Source: Laspinema olomoucense D3b (GTDB taxonomy: Bacteria > Cyanobacteriota > Cyanobacteriia > Cyanobacteriales > Laspinemataceae). From it: a stretch of DNA of 64,000 nt. A program made the translations under genes and the position numbers. Shown here piece by piece: positions 1 through 9,770 of the stretch (positions are counted from its first letter, which is position 1; every line of letters starts with the position of its first letter). Below the pieces are notes generated by a model. That model worked only from the letters and a program-made list of their open reading frames with translations. It was not told where the DNA came from and did not search any database. The DNA lies in the NCBI RefSeq assembly GCF_025370785.1, contig NZ_JAMXFA010000002.1, forward strand, positions 241,870-305,869. Reading direction: 5' to 3'.

Positions 1-1713
1 AAAGCCTTAAAACCCGTGGCTTTATCCGGCTGGGAACCGCATCCCAATGATCCCCGGGTGGAGTTGCTCGGCAGCTTTGGCGGTCACTGGCTGATTTTAC
101 CCTTACAAATGGGTGCGGGGGTCTGGGGAGCCTTATGTTTGGCGCGGAATTTAAGGGAATCGCCTTGGGATAGTACGGAGATGGAATTGTTAGGAGCAAT
201 TGCCAATCAACTGGCGATCGCCATCAACCAAGCGGAACTGTACCAACAGGTGGAAAAAGCCCGCGAAGCTGCTGATCGGGCTAATCAAGCCAAAAGTGCT
301 TTCCTAGCGAGTATGAGTCATGAATTGCGATCGCCTCTGAATGCCATTCTCGGGTTTGCTCAACTGCTCCTGTCCAATGCATCTTTATCGCCGGATCTCA
401 AAGAAAATGTGGCAATTATTCACCGCAGTGGGGAGCATTTGCTAACGTTAATTAATGATATTTTGGATTTGGCAAAAATTGAGGCCGGACGGACTACAAT
501 TGTAGAAACTAATTTTAATCTTTCTCACCTCCTTACCGATTTACAATCCATGTTTAAGCTCAAAGCCCATAGCAAAGGATTGGACTTCGTTGTCGAACGA
601 TCCCCGGAGGTCCCGGAATACATCCAGGCCGATGAGATTAAATTGCGGCAAGTGCTGATTAACCTAATCGGGAATGCGATTAAGTTTACCCAGACGGGTC
701 GGATCGGTGTCACCATGCGGGGGGTAACCGGGGAAGGGCCATCGAGTTGCCCCAACCCCGATACCGGGGAACATCAAACCCTGAACCTCCGGTGTGAAGT
801 GTCGGATACCGGACCGGGGATCGCTCCGGACGAGTTAGACCATCTGTTTCAAGCTTTTGTGCAAACGAGAACGGGACTGGAAGCCCGAGAGGGAACCGGC
901 TTAGGGTTATCGATTTCTCGCAAGTTTGTGGAGTTGATGGGCGGCTCTATTCAGGTGCGATCGCAGGTTGGGGAAGGGAGCACTTTTAGCTTTGAGATCC
1001 CTGCCACGGTGGCAGCCCCGAGTGAGTCCAAACCGATCGCCCCGCCACGTCGGGCCGTGGCCCTAGAACCGAACCAACTCCAATACCGGATTTTGATCGC
1101 CGACGATCGCCGGGATAATCGCACCTTTGTGATTAAATGCCTGAAGCCTCTGGGATTTGACCTCTTAGAGAGTAGCAACGGTCAGGAGACGGTTGCCCTT
1201 TGGGAAGAATGGGAACCCCACTTAATTTTTATGGATCTAAGAATGCCGGTGATGGATGGCTATGAGGCCACTCAACAGATTAAAGGGTCTATGAAAGGCC
1301 AAGCCACGGTGATCGTGGCTTTAACCGCCAGCTATCGTGAGCAGGAAAATGCCGTTGGGCTTTCCTCGGGATTTGATGCATTTATCCGCAAACCATTTCG
1401 GGATACGGAACTGTTTGACTGCTTGACTCAACAGTTAGGGGTGCGGTTTGTGTATGAAGACCCGGGCGAATCAGCGGCCCAAACAGTGGCCCTTCCCCCA
1501 GTCCCTTTAACCGAAAGTGATTGGAGTGACGTTCCCCGGGATTGGTTGAATTCTTTCAACCTTGCCACGAAATCCTGTGATGTAGAATTAATGGTGTCCC
1601 TGTTGGATGACATTCGCGATCGCCATGAATCTTTTGCGAATACCTTAACCAACTGGACCCAAAATTTTGAGTTTGACCAAATCTTAACGGTGATCAAATC
1701 GGTGTTAGAGTAA
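1..1713 (+). CDS. Hybrid sensor histidine kinase, 5'-truncated by the window edge
   Basis: The frame is open from base 1, so the GTG at 16 is probably internal and the gene begins upstream. In order I see the end of a GAF sensor domain (about the first 75 codons), a short coiled linker, a HisKA domain with the phospho-acceptor His in MSHELRSPLNAIL, a HATPase_c domain (N box LIGNAIKF, G1 box DTGPGIAP, G2 box GTGLGLSISRK), and a receiver domain with the acidic pair in IADDRRDN, phospho-acceptor Asp in FMDLRMPVMDGYEAT and Lys in RKPF. About 90 residues follow the receiver and resemble the tail of the next hybrid kinase. Such proteins autophosphorylate on His and pass phosphate to their own receiver. 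It lies 414 bases upstream of two more two-component genes on the same strand. The signal sensed is unknown. Confidence 0.93.
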   Translation, partial: KALKPVALSGWEPHPNDPRVELLGSFGGHWLILPLQMGAGVWGALCLARNLRESPWDSTEMELLGAIANQLAIAINQAELYQQVEKAREAADRANQAKSAFLASMSHELRSPLNAILGFAQLLLSNASLSPDLKENVAIIHRSGEHLLTLINDILDLAKIEAGRTTIVETNFNLSHLLTDLQSMFKLKAHSKGLDFVVERSPEVPEYIQADEIKLRQVLINLIGNAIKFTQTGRIGVTMRGVTGEGPSSCPNPDTGEHQTLNLRCEVSDTGPGIAPDELDHLFQAFVQTRTGLEAREGTGLGLSISRKFVELMGGSIQVRSQVGEGSTFSFEIPATVAAPSESKPIAPPRRAVALEPNQLQYRILIADDRRDNRTFVIKCLKPLGFDLLESSNGQETVALWEEWEPHLIFMDLRMPVMDGYEATQQIKGSMKGQATVIVALTASYREQENAVGLSSGFDAFIRKPFRDTELFDCLTQQLGVRFVYEDPGESAAQTVALPPVPLTESDWSDVPRDWLNSFNLATKSCDVELMVSLLDDIRDRHESFANTLTNWTQNFEFDQILTVIKSVLE

Positions 1714-2127
1714 ACCTCTTGCCCCATTCTCTCAAGCCCCATTCCTCTGGCCTCCCCCTTCTTAAGGGGCACTGTAGGAGGAACCCAGGGGGACTGGCCG
1801 GGGAACCCACGCCATCAATGGGAGGGAGATCCCAGGGCGAGGGGAAGGGATCTCAAGGGAGCGAAAGGGGGATCGAGCTAGATTTTTACAAGAGGTTGAG
1901 TGAGCCTAAAGACTGAGGGCAAAGGATTCTCAACCCTAAAGAAGTAGTTTGGGGAGGGGTTAGTAGAAAGGGCCTACTGTAGCTGATCCGGTCCGGATAG
2001 AGGACACAGCGGATTCAGGATATCTGCGATCGCTATCAATCCTCCCGGACTTCTCGAACTGCCTAGACCCGGGATTTCGAGTTTCCACCCATTTTCCATC
2101 TTGATTGTATCGGCGAGGTATTGACGA
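1714..2127. other. Intergenic spacer between two hybrid kinase genes
   Basis: These 414 bases contain no convincing gene; a short open frame at 1719-1916 has low-complexity content and no recognisable domain. The stretch has purine-rich GGGGA runs and no RNA gene that I can recognise. It presumably holds the promoter of the 2128 gene. Confidence 0.5.
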
Positions 2128-5100
2128 ATGAAAACAGAGGGAGAGCGGTCTTATAAAGGCGAAGTCTTGGTTGTTGATGACACGGTTGCTAACTTAAAAC
2201 TGTTAGTGGATTTGCTGTCAGGTCATGGGTATAAAGTCCGCGCCGCACCGAATGGAATTTTAGCACTTCAGGCGGTGGATGTCAATACTCCAGACCTCAT
2301 TTTACTGGACATCATGATGCCGGAACTGAATGGGTATGATGTCTGTAAAAAGCTCAAATCTCAAGAGCAAACCCGCCATATTCCGATTATTTTTATCAGT
2401 GCCTTATATGAAACTTTTGATAAAGTTAGAGGATTCGCCGTGGGCGGGTCGGATTACATTACTAAACCGTTTCAGGAAGCGGAAATCTTAGCCCGGATTG
2501 AGCATCAAGTGAAACTGCAAAAATTAGAGGGGGAATTAAGGGAACGCAACTTTCAACTGAGCTGGGAAATTCAGCAACGCAATGCAGCGGAACGGGAAAA
2601 AGACAGATTAATTATTTCCTTACAAAAAAGTCAAAGATCATTAGCCACCGCCCAACGAGTTGCCGGGGTTGGGAACTGGGAATTGAACTGGGTGACCCGA
2701 CATTTAGTGCTTTCCGATGAAATGTTTCGGATTCTGGGGGTCAAATATAAAGTGAAACCCAGCTACGGTGAAGTATTAAAGATGATTCATCCTCGGGACC
2801 GCCGCCGGTTTTCCCAAACCTTAAAGCAGGCGATCGCCTCGGGGAGTTCCTATCAAATTGAAGGCCGAATCCAGCGACCGGATGGGGAAATTCGCTATAT
2901 AGAGGCCAAAGGAGAAGTGATTAGGGACCTGGAGGGCAAACCGAGTCAAATTTTTGGCACGATTTTAGATATTACCACTCGCAAACAGGTCAAAATTCAG
3001 TTAGAAAAACAATTAGTCCGCAGCGAACTGCTGCGAGGCATCACGGAAAAAATCCGCTCGGAATTACAGCTAGAGAAACTGCTAGATACTGCCGCCCAAG
3101 AAATTAGAGATGCCTTTGGGGTGAGTTGCTGTGAAATTCATACTTACCTGGAATCCCGAATTCCCCCCTTGCAAATTGCTGCTTTCGCCCTTGCTCAGGG
3201 GTGCCAATGGAGTCCAGAGTTAGAAATACCCCTGGATAAAACTCCCTACACTGAACAATTTTTAGAAAGCGATCGCTCCGTCGCCATCAATGACCTAGAA
3301 ACAGACCCCTTATTTCAGCCCCTTTTGGCTCAATACCCACAGTTTCAGGTCAAATCCATGCTGTTAGTGCGAACCTCCTATAAAGGACAACCGAATGGGG
3401 CCTTGCTCTTGCATCACTGCGCTTGCCCCCGGGAATGGAGTGGGGGAGAAATCGAGCTGATTGAAACCATTGCCGCTCAAGTGGGCATTGCGATCGCCCA
3501 AGCCAATTTTCTGAAGCGGGAAAAACAAGCGCGCGCCAAACTCAACCAAAAAAACCAGCAACTTCAACAAGAAATTAACGCCAGAATTCTCACCGAAACT
3601 GCCCTAAAAACCAGTGAAAGCAAATATCGCAACCTGGTAGAAACCTCCCAAGACTTAATTTGGACCATCGATACCAAAGGACGGATTACCTTTGTGAATG
3701 CGGCAGTTCGAGATATTTATGGATATAGCCCCTCGGAGGCGCTCGGGCGATCGTTTACGGAGTTGATTCATCCGAGTCGATGGGCTCAGGATCAGCAATT
3801 TTTCCGCCAAATCCTCCTAGAAGAACAAGAAATTTCTCAATATGAGACCACTCATATCACCCAAGCCGGAACTCCGATTTACATGATGCTCAATGCGATT
3901 CCCTTGCGGGATGAAGGGGGTTTTGTAATCGGGATTACGGGTACTGCCAGCAACATTACTCAGCTTAAACAGACCCAAGCCAAACTCATTGAAACCAACC
4001 GGCTGCAACAAGCTATTCTCAACAGTGCCGAACATACCATTATTGCCACAGACCCCCAAGGTACAATTCTCACCTTCAATGCCGCTGCTGAACGATTACT
4101 GGGGTATAACGCGCAAGAAGTCACTGCCCAGGCAAATGTGGTGATCCTCCACACTCGGGAAGAACTTCAGGAACGCGCCGACACCTTAACCGCTGAGTTG
4201 GGGTATCCCATCGCCCCCGGATTTGATGCGATCGTTGCTAATGCTCGTCATGGGGTCCCGGATATCCGCGAATGGACCTACCTCCGCAAGGATGGTTCTC
4301 GCTTCCCCGTATGGCTTTCGATCACCGCCTTACAAGATACGATGGGTCAGATTACCGGATTTCTAGGTATCGGCAGTGATATCACCGATCGCAAACAAGG
4401 CGAAGAAGCCCTCAAACAAGCGGCGATCGCAGCCGAAATGGCTAACCATGCCAAAAGTGAATTTCTCGCGAATATGAGCCATGAATTGAGAACCCCACTC
4501 AATGCGATCCTCGGCTTTGCTCAGGTGATGGCTGGGGACCCTTCCCTCCAACCGGAACACCAACAACAAATTGAAATTATCAATCGGGCTGGTTCTCACT
4601 TACTAGAACTAATTAATGACATTTTAGAAATGTCAAAAATTGAAGCCGGGAGAACAAGTTTAAAATTAGAACCCTTTGATCTGGGGCAGATGCTGCGAGA
4701 TTTAGAAGATATGTTGCGGTTTAAAGCTCATGAAAAAAATCTCCTCCTCATCACCGAAGTTGCCTCGGATGTTCCCCTCTACATTCGCGCCGATCAACCC
4801 AAATTGCGCCAAGTTTTAATTAACATTTTGGGGAACGCAATTAAATTTACCCAAACGGGTTCCATCACCTTGCGCGTTCATCACGGCAGTGGAGATTGTG
4901 AATCGCTGAATCAGCGGGATTCCTGTCCCTGCTTTCTCGGGTTTGAAGTCGAAGATACGGGTTCGGGAATTGCACCGGAAGACATGAACCTGATTTTTGA
5001 AAGTTTTGGTCAAACAGAAATGGGACGCAAATCCGGTCAAGGAACGGGATTGGGTTTACCCATTAGTCGTCAATTTGTGCGAATGATGGGGGGTGAAATT

Positions 5101-5877
5101 CAAGTGAGCAGCATCCTGGGAGTGGGTAGTAATTTTACCTTTGCTATTCAGGTTGAACCTGTGCATCCGAGTGAAGTCCCTCAGACTCAATCTAAGGGGT
5201 CGGTGATTGGGTTAGCTCCGGATCAACCGACTAAACGCATACTCGTTGTGGACGATATGTTAGAAAGTCGGTTGTTGCTCGTCAAACTCCTCGGTAGTAT
5301 TGGATTTGAAGTCCACGAAGCTGAAAATGGACAAGAGGCGATCGCTCAATGGTTACAGTGGCAGCCGCATTTAATCTTAATGGATATCCGAATGCCTGTC
5401 ATGGATGGCTATGAAGCCACCAAACAGATTAAATCCACTCCCCGAAGTCATACAACCGCCATTTTAGCCCTAACTGCCAGTGTGTTTGAGGAGGACCGTT
5501 CGGCAGTATTTGCCGCTGGATGCGATGACTTCCTTCGCAAACCTTTAGAAAAAGATGAACTGTTAGAAAAAATCGGATACCATTTGAAGGTGGACTATAT
5601 TTATGCCGATGAGCTTCACCCCTTTAAAAAACTAAAACAAGAGACTGAAACCGAGGAAATTTCACCGGATTTACTTAAATCTTATTTAGAACAAATGCCA
5701 ACTCACTGGATAGAACAAATTTATGAGGCTGCTGCTCAATGCAGCGATGACATGATTTTAAGTTTAATCGAAGAAATGCCTCCGGATTTTGAACCAGTAG
5801 GTCGGGCCTTAAGTAAATTAGCAGAAAATTTTCAATTTCATCAAATTATGAATTTAACCTACTCGGAGGAGTTATGA
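2128..5877 (+). CDS. Multi-sensor hybrid histidine kinase (REC-PAS-GAF-PAS-PAS-HisKA-HATPase-REC)
   Basis: This 1249-aa cytosolic signalling protein has an N-terminal receiver domain (phospho-acceptor Asp about residue 61 in LLDIMMPELNGYD), a coiled linker, a PAS fold (about 180-290), a GAF domain (about 305-465), a second coiled linker, two more PAS domains (about 500-615 and 625-755), a HisKA domain with His about 785 (MSHELRTPLNAI), a HATPase domain (NILGNAIKF, DTGSGIAP, GTGLGLPISRQ) and a C-terminal receiver with Asp about 1086 (LMDIRMPVMDGYEAT). A 100-residue tail follows, as in the preceding kinase. No transmembrane segment is evident, so the signal is probably cytosolic. The stop codon overlaps the start of the next REC-kinase, implying co-translation. 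Having receivers at both ends suggests it both receives and relays phosphate. Ligands of the PAS and GAF domains cannot be told from the sequence. Confidence 0.95.
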   Translation: MKTEGERSYKGEVLVVDDTVANLKLLVDLLSGHGYKVRAAPNGILALQAVDVNTPDLILLDIMMPELNGYDVCKKLKSQEQTRHIPIIFISALYETFDKVRGFAVGGSDYITKPFQEAEILARIEHQVKLQKLEGELRERNFQLSWEIQQRNAAEREKDRLIISLQKSQRSLATAQRVAGVGNWELNWVTRHLVLSDEMFRILGVKYKVKPSYGEVLKMIHPRDRRRFSQTLKQAIASGSSYQIEGRIQRPDGEIRYIEAKGEVIRDLEGKPSQIFGTILDITTRKQVKIQLEKQLVRSELLRGITEKIRSELQLEKLLDTAAQEIRDAFGVSCCEIHTYLESRIPPLQIAAFALAQGCQWSPELEIPLDKTPYTEQFLESDRSVAINDLETDPLFQPLLAQYPQFQVKSMLLVRTSYKGQPNGALLLHHCACPREWSGGEIELIETIAAQVGIAIAQANFLKREKQARAKLNQKNQQLQQEINARILTETALKTSESKYRNLVETSQDLIWTIDTKGRITFVNAAVRDIYGYSPSEALGRSFTELIHPSRWAQDQQFFRQILLEEQEISQYETTHITQAGTPIYMMLNAIPLRDEGGFVIGITGTASNITQLKQTQAKLIETNRLQQAILNSAEHTIIATDPQGTILTFNAAAERLLGYNAQEVTAQANVVILHTREELQERADTLTAELGYPIAPGFDAIVANARHGVPDIREWTYLRKDGSRFPVWLSITALQDTMGQITGFLGIGSDITDRKQGEEALKQAAIAAEMANHAKSEFLANMSHELRTPLNAILGFAQVMAGDPSLQPEHQQQIEIINRAGSHLLELINDILEMSKIEAGRTSLKLEPFDLGQMLRDLEDMLRFKAHEKNLLLITEVASDVPLYIRADQPKLRQVLINILGNAIKFTQTGSITLRVHHGSGDCESLNQRDSCPCFLGFEVEDTGSGIAPEDMNLIFESFGQTEMGRKSGQGTGLGLPISRQFVRMMGGEIQVSSILGVGSNFTFAIQVEPVHPSEVPQTQSKGSVIGLAPDQPTKRILVVDDMLESRLLLVKLLGSIGFEVHEAENGQEAIAQWLQWQPHLILMDIRMPVMDGYEATKQIKSTPRSHTTAILALTASVFEEDRSAVFAAGCDDFLRKPLEKDELLEKIGYHLKVDYIYADELHPFKKLKQETETEEISPDLLKSYLEQMPTHWIEQIYEAAAQCSDDMILSLIEEMPPDFEPVGRALSKLAENFQFHQIMNLTYSEEL

Positions 5878-7025
5878 TTTCCTTTACAGATGACTTTAAT
5901 AAACCCGTGATTTTAATTGTTGACGACCAACCGGATAATTTACGAGTTTTGTCCTCGATGCTGGTCATCAAAGGGTATAACGTCCGCAAAGCATTAAACG
6001 GACAAATGGCTTTATCAACTTGCAAAAAATTTGTCCCGGATTTAATTTTATTAGATATCATGATGCCCGATTTAAGCGGGTATGAAGTGTGTGAATCCCT
6101 CCAGGCAAACCCTCTTACCTGCCAAGTTCCGGTCATTTTCCTCAGCGCACTTGATGATATCACCGCAAAAGTTAAAGCCTTTAGTTCCGGAGGAGCGGAC
6201 TACATCACCAAGCCTTTTCAAACTGAAGAAGTCCTAGCGCGAATCCATAAACAACTGACCATCGAGCGTCTGCAACGCCAACTGAACCAAAAAAATCAGG
6301 AGTTACAAACCCTGAATGAGGAATTAAAAAGATCCAACACGGAATTAGAGCAATTTGCCGGGGTCGCTTCCCATGATTTACAATCTCCCTTACAACTAAT
6401 TATGGGCTATGCAGATATGTTACTCTGGAAATATGATAGCTTACTCGATGAAAAGGGCGAACATTATCTGAGTGAAATTTCTAAAGCCAGTCAGCGGATG
6501 AATCAACTGATTCAGGATTTATTGTCCTATTCTCGGGTCCGAGTGGGTAATGTTGAACTTGAACCCATTGATTGCGAAATCGTTTTATCCGAAGCCTTAG
6601 CCAATTTACAAGACGATATCAACGGCAGTGGCGCTTGTATCACCCACGAGCCCCTCCCCATCGTCCTTGGCGATCGCACCCAACTGATCCAGCTTTTTCA
6701 AAATATCCTGAGTAATGCCATTAAGTTTCGCCGTCCCCTTTTGACTCCGGAAATTAACATTTCTTTCACCGTCAAACCTGATAATTTTGCGGAATTTAAA
6801 ATCCAGGATAATGGCATTGGCATTGCTGAAGAAGATTATCCTCTAGTTTTTGAAATCTTCAAACGAATCCATGCTTATAATAAATATCCCGGTACCGGAA
6901 TCGGCATGAGTCTGTGCAAAAAGATTGTAGAAGGACATGGGGGAAAAATCTGGCTAGACTCTCAACTCAATAGGGGGACCACTTTTTTCTTTACCCTCAT
7001 CCTCCCGAGTCGGAATCAACCCTAA
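5874..7025 (+). CDS. Response-regulator receiver fused to a histidine kinase
   Basis: This 383-aa protein has an N-terminal receiver domain (residues about 10-130; Asp in LLDIMMPDLSGYE, Lys in ITKPF), a coiled coil, a HisKA domain with His167 in ASHDLQSPLQLI, and a HATPase domain (NILSNAIKF, DNGIGIAEED, GTGIGMSLCKKIVEGHGG). The kinase core resembles the phytochrome-type HisKA subclass found in many cyanobacterial REC-HK proteins. Its ATG overlaps the previous stop by four bases (ATGA), so the two genes are almost certainly one operon and probably act in one phosphorelay. The N-terminal receiver suggests that kinase output is gated by an upstream kinase, plausibly the 2128 product. No DNA-binding output domain is present in this cluster. 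Confidence 0.94.
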   Translation: MISFTDDFNKPVILIVDDQPDNLRVLSSMLVIKGYNVRKALNGQMALSTCKKFVPDLILLDIMMPDLSGYEVCESLQANPLTCQVPVIFLSALDDITAKVKAFSSGGADYITKPFQTEEVLARIHKQLTIERLQRQLNQKNQELQTLNEELKRSNTELEQFAGVASHDLQSPLQLIMGYADMLLWKYDSLLDEKGEHYLSEISKASQRMNQLIQDLLSYSRVRVGNVELEPIDCEIVLSEALANLQDDINGSGACITHEPLPIVLGDRTQLIQLFQNILSNAIKFRRPLLTPEINISFTVKPDNFAEFKIQDNGIGIAEEDYPLVFEIFKRIHAYNKYPGTGIGMSLCKKIVEGHGGKIWLDSQLNRGTTFFFTLILPSRNQP

Positions 7026-7045
7026 AACGTCAAATCTTTATCAAA

Positions 7046-7105
7046 GTTCGTCATAACCAATTCAGGGGTTATCCCGGATTGTTCGTCATAACAAACTCAG
7101 TGGTT
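7046..7105. repeat. Pair of 25-bp imperfect direct repeats between convergent genes
   Basis: Bases 7046-7070 and 7081-7105 both read GTTCGTCATAAC followed by a similar TCAG(G/T)GGTT segment, 35 bases apart. The second copy overlaps the 3' end of the Mpo1-like gene. No hairpin with a T-run is obvious. It may be a duplicated transcript-end segment or a chance short duplication. Confidence 0.5.
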
Positions 7106-7543
7106 CTCTTTCCCTCCCTCTAAGTTTTCCATCTCTACCCTCAACAGGGAAGCCCCACCGGATAGTTCAACCCGTTGCCGAACATCCTCCTTATACTTAC
7201 CCAATAGAATGCGCCATAACATTCGACCCAAACAGAAAGATGCACGCCAGGAGAACACTGCATCCCGGAGTTGTATCTCACTGCGTTCAAACCAAAAATG
7301 ACCCATTAATCCTGTCAACTGAGTGAGGGGTAACCCCAACAAAATCCAGGAATTCTGAAACCATACCGCCGCAAAGAGTATCCCGTAAAAAATCAAAATT
7401 CCTACAACGTGCAATGCCACATTCATGGGATGCTGATGTTTGAGCAGAAAAATATCCCAATACTCCGTAAAGGGAACATTGTCCAGGCGATCGCCCCTAT
7501 ACTCTCTCACCTTTTGTCCCTGAGTCCCATTCATCTGATCCAT
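7097..7543 (-). CDS. Mpo1-like / DUF962 membrane protein
   Basis: This 148-aa protein matches the Mpo1/YGL010w (DUF962) pattern: an early YWDIFLLKHQHPMNVALH segment with conserved His and Asn residues, a membrane stretch, then GHFWFERSE. Yeast Mpo1 is an Fe(II)-dependent dioxygenase that acts in alpha-oxidation of 2-hydroxy fatty acids; bacterial members are mostly uncharacterised, so only the family is confident. Two to three hydrophobic segments suggest it is an integral membrane protein. I chose the ATG at 7543, which shares one base with the stop of the upstream amidohydrolase gene (TGATG), indicating translational coupling. A GTG one codon earlier is the alternative start. Confidence 0.8.
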   Translation of the reverse strand: MDQMNGTQGQKVREYRGDRLDNVPFTEYWDIFLLKHQHPMNVALHVVGILIFYGILFAAVWFQNSWILLGLPLTQLTGLMGHFWFERSEIQLRDAVFSWRASFCLGRMLWRILLGKYKEDVRQRVELSGGASLLRVEMENLEGGKENH

Positions 7544-9264
7544 CACTCCCTTCCTGCCACCGACGGAAACAACACCGTCCCCAGGGGTTCAGAACCCAGA
7601 CGAGAACTCACTTGACCCTGAGACACCACGGGAACGCCCTTGATATAGACTGAGTGGATAATCTGATCCGAACCCCGCTTCACCATCCGAGGTTCCCCAT
7701 CTAAAATCGGGTCTAATATTTCCACTTGAGGGGCGATCGCCTCCTGCAACCCCAGAGGATTCAGTAACACCAAATCCGCTTTCGCACCCACCTTCAACAC
7801 CCCCGCATCCAGGCGAAACCACTGCGCCGGTTCTCCCGTCACCCGATGAATCGCCGCTTCTGGAGTCATAAAATTCGTCGTTACCGCTTGTTTCAACAAC
7901 GATAAAGCCCCATCATAATAGCCCAAATTCCGAACATGAGCACCAGCATCGGTAAACCCGGGCAAAATATCCGGATGTTTCATCATTGCTAACCGGGGTT
8001 CGAGGCGATCGTTTGCACCCGTCGCCACCCAGCGCAAATCCGTATCATAACGCTGCAACAAATCCATAAATAAATCCACCGGGTCCTGCTGCATTTTCTC
8101 CGCGATCGCTGCAAAACTCAACCCCTGCCAACTCGGTTCAGGACAGCTCAAAATTTCCATCAATTTCAAGTCTCGATGAAAGGATTTGCGCCATCCATTC
8201 AACCAGTCTTTACGAAACTGATTCCGAAAGGTTTCTGATGCCCATAATTCCTGTCGTTCCTCTCGGGAATCACAACTATTCAGTTGTGCCCCCGTAGAGA
8301 ATTCTTCAAATAAAGGAGTCACCGGACCATCAGAATAAATCGTAAACGGTTCCGTCAGAGTTTGAAAGCGCACATTCCCGCGCAATAGGCGATTCCAAAT
8401 CCATAAAAGGGGAGAAAAAACCCGCCACAAATTGCGATTATGTACCGCATCCAATGCTGAAAGAACCGTCAACCGTAAAGGAGGTTGACCAATGCCCGAA
8501 CCCAGGGCAATAATATCCAAAAAAGAAGCCAAGCGCTGTAAATTGGGAGTGACTTGAAATACCCTGTCCCGTTGCCGACACAGATTAGCCAAGCAAGCAT
8601 ATTCCGGTAGTTTAGCGTGTTGAGAGGGGATAGTACAACCCCGCCATTCTCCACTCATACGATGCCAGGGAAACATATCAATAGAAATACCAATAAATCC
8701 CGCTTCTAAAGCAGATTCAGCGATTAGTTCCATCTGGTTGAGTTCCCCTGGCGTAGGGTCAACCGTCAGACTCCGTTCCAATCCCATCACATGAGCGCGA
8801 ACCGCACTATGTCCTAACATCGGCGCAACATTAGGACCGAGGGGTAACTGTTGTAAATGGTGCAGATATTCCCCGGGAGTTTGCCAAGAAACCGACTGGT
8901 TTAACCATTTAGCAATCAATCGATGGGAGAGGGTTTCCACGCGCTGAAAAATATCCGCCAACATTTGCGCTTCCCCTACGGCAACAGATAAACTGCAATT
9001 GCCAATCACCACACTGGTGACCCCATGCCGAACCGATTCACTCAATCCCGGGGCAATTTCTAGCTCTAAATCGTAGTGGGTATGAATGTCAATAAATCCC
9101 GGTGTGACCCAGAACCCCGAAGCATCCACAACCTGAGCCGCTTCTAGCGAGAGATGAGGAGAAATTGCGACAATTTGACCTTGTTTGATGCCAATATCTC
9201 CCGTAAATGCAGGGGAACCTAAGCCATCAAAAATTAATCCATTTTTAATTAAAAAATTTAGCAT
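7543..9264 (-). CDS. N-acyl-D-amino-acid deacylase-type amidohydrolase
   Basis: This 573-aa protein belongs to the metal-dependent amidohydrolase (TIM-barrel) superfamily, D-aminoacylase/dihydroorotase-like branch. The N-terminal beta-sandwich strand (DGLGSPAFTGDIGI) leads into the metal-binding HxH motif in GFIDIHTHYDLE. A later GHSAVRAHVMG segment supplies further residues, a catalytic-type Asp lies in FTDAGAHVRNLG, and the C-terminal return strand is KADLVLLNP. Family members hydrolyse N-acyl-D-amino acids or related amides; the substrate here is not determined. It is the first gene of a two-gene unit with the Mpo1-like protein. The ATG at 9264 opens directly into the conserved N-terminus (LNFLIKNGLIFDG). 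Confidence 0.88.
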   Translation of the reverse strand: MLNFLIKNGLIFDGLGSPAFTGDIGIKQGQIVAISPHLSLEAAQVVDASGFWVTPGFIDIHTHYDLELEIAPGLSESVRHGVTSVVIGNCSLSVAVGEAQMLADIFQRVETLSHRLIAKWLNQSVSWQTPGEYLHHLQQLPLGPNVAPMLGHSAVRAHVMGLERSLTVDPTPGELNQMELIAESALEAGFIGISIDMFPWHRMSGEWRGCTIPSQHAKLPEYACLANLCRQRDRVFQVTPNLQRLASFLDIIALGSGIGQPPLRLTVLSALDAVHNRNLWRVFSPLLWIWNRLLRGNVRFQTLTEPFTIYSDGPVTPLFEEFSTGAQLNSCDSREERQELWASETFRNQFRKDWLNGWRKSFHRDLKLMEILSCPEPSWQGLSFAAIAEKMQQDPVDLFMDLLQRYDTDLRWVATGANDRLEPRLAMMKHPDILPGFTDAGAHVRNLGYYDGALSLLKQAVTTNFMTPEAAIHRVTGEPAQWFRLDAGVLKVGAKADLVLLNPLGLQEAIAPQVEILDPILDGEPRMVKRGSDQIIHSVYIKGVPVVSQGQVSSRLGSEPLGTVLFPSVAGRE

Positions 9265-9408
9265 ATTTTTAGAATAATTGTAATAAAAAATGCCTCATTT
9301 TGAGAAACAAATAAAGAGCTTAGTGACCTGAAATTAGGAGGAGCAGTTTTGAGGAATAATCTAGTTTGTTGCCCACTCTATATCCCTCTAAATCCCCCTT
9401 CTTAAAGT

Positions 9409-9583
9409 TAGGGCTGTTTCATTCTAAAATTTTCCTGGCACCGTAAGTGTTCTAGCCAAAGGGTTTTCGGCCTTATTTCTTGCTTTTAGGTTAAAAGTTA
9501 GGAAATAACGTCTGTATCACCCGCCCGATAAAGCTTACGAATAAGCAAAAAAATAATTTGGCCTTGAGAATGAAACAGCCCTA
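9409..9583. mobile_element. 175-bp TA-flanked MITE with 17-bp terminal inverted repeats
   Basis: Perfect 17-base inverted ends TAGGGCTGTTTCATTCT (9409-9425) and its complement (9567-9583) bound a non-coding 175-bp segment. The terminal TA at each end suggests a TA target duplication, as made by IS630/Tc1-mariner-type transposases. That assignment is inference, because no transposase lies in the window. Related right halves occur at 9765-9842 and, inverted, at about 40640-40715 and 40865-40940. A terminal remnant lies at 39684-39700. Confidence 0.65.
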
Positions 9584-9593
9584 CTCCAGAGGA

Positions 9594-9770
9594 GGGGAAT
9601 AAGCTCCAAAATTCCCCTCCCTTGGAGGGGTGCCCCGCAGGGGCCGGGTGGTAAATTCTAGCTAGTAATCAAGTATTGAGCTATGCACCCTACTCAAAAG
9701 TATATGTCTCTTCCCAATCAAGAAACCACCCCGTCCCTTCGGGACACCCCTCCAAGGGAGGGGAATAAGG
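9594..9770. repeat. CCCCTCC-type palindromic repeat copies
   Basis: Two copies of a G/C-rich repeat (about 9594-9664 and 9726-9770) are built from the hairpin CCCCTCC(C/A)..GGAGGGG followed by a CCC(N)GGG hairpin and CGGGGTGGT or its complement. Further copies lie at 16305-16401, 39729-39880, 40279-40620, 40719-40790 and 40937-40985. They are non-coding and lie between genes. Confidence 0.7.
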
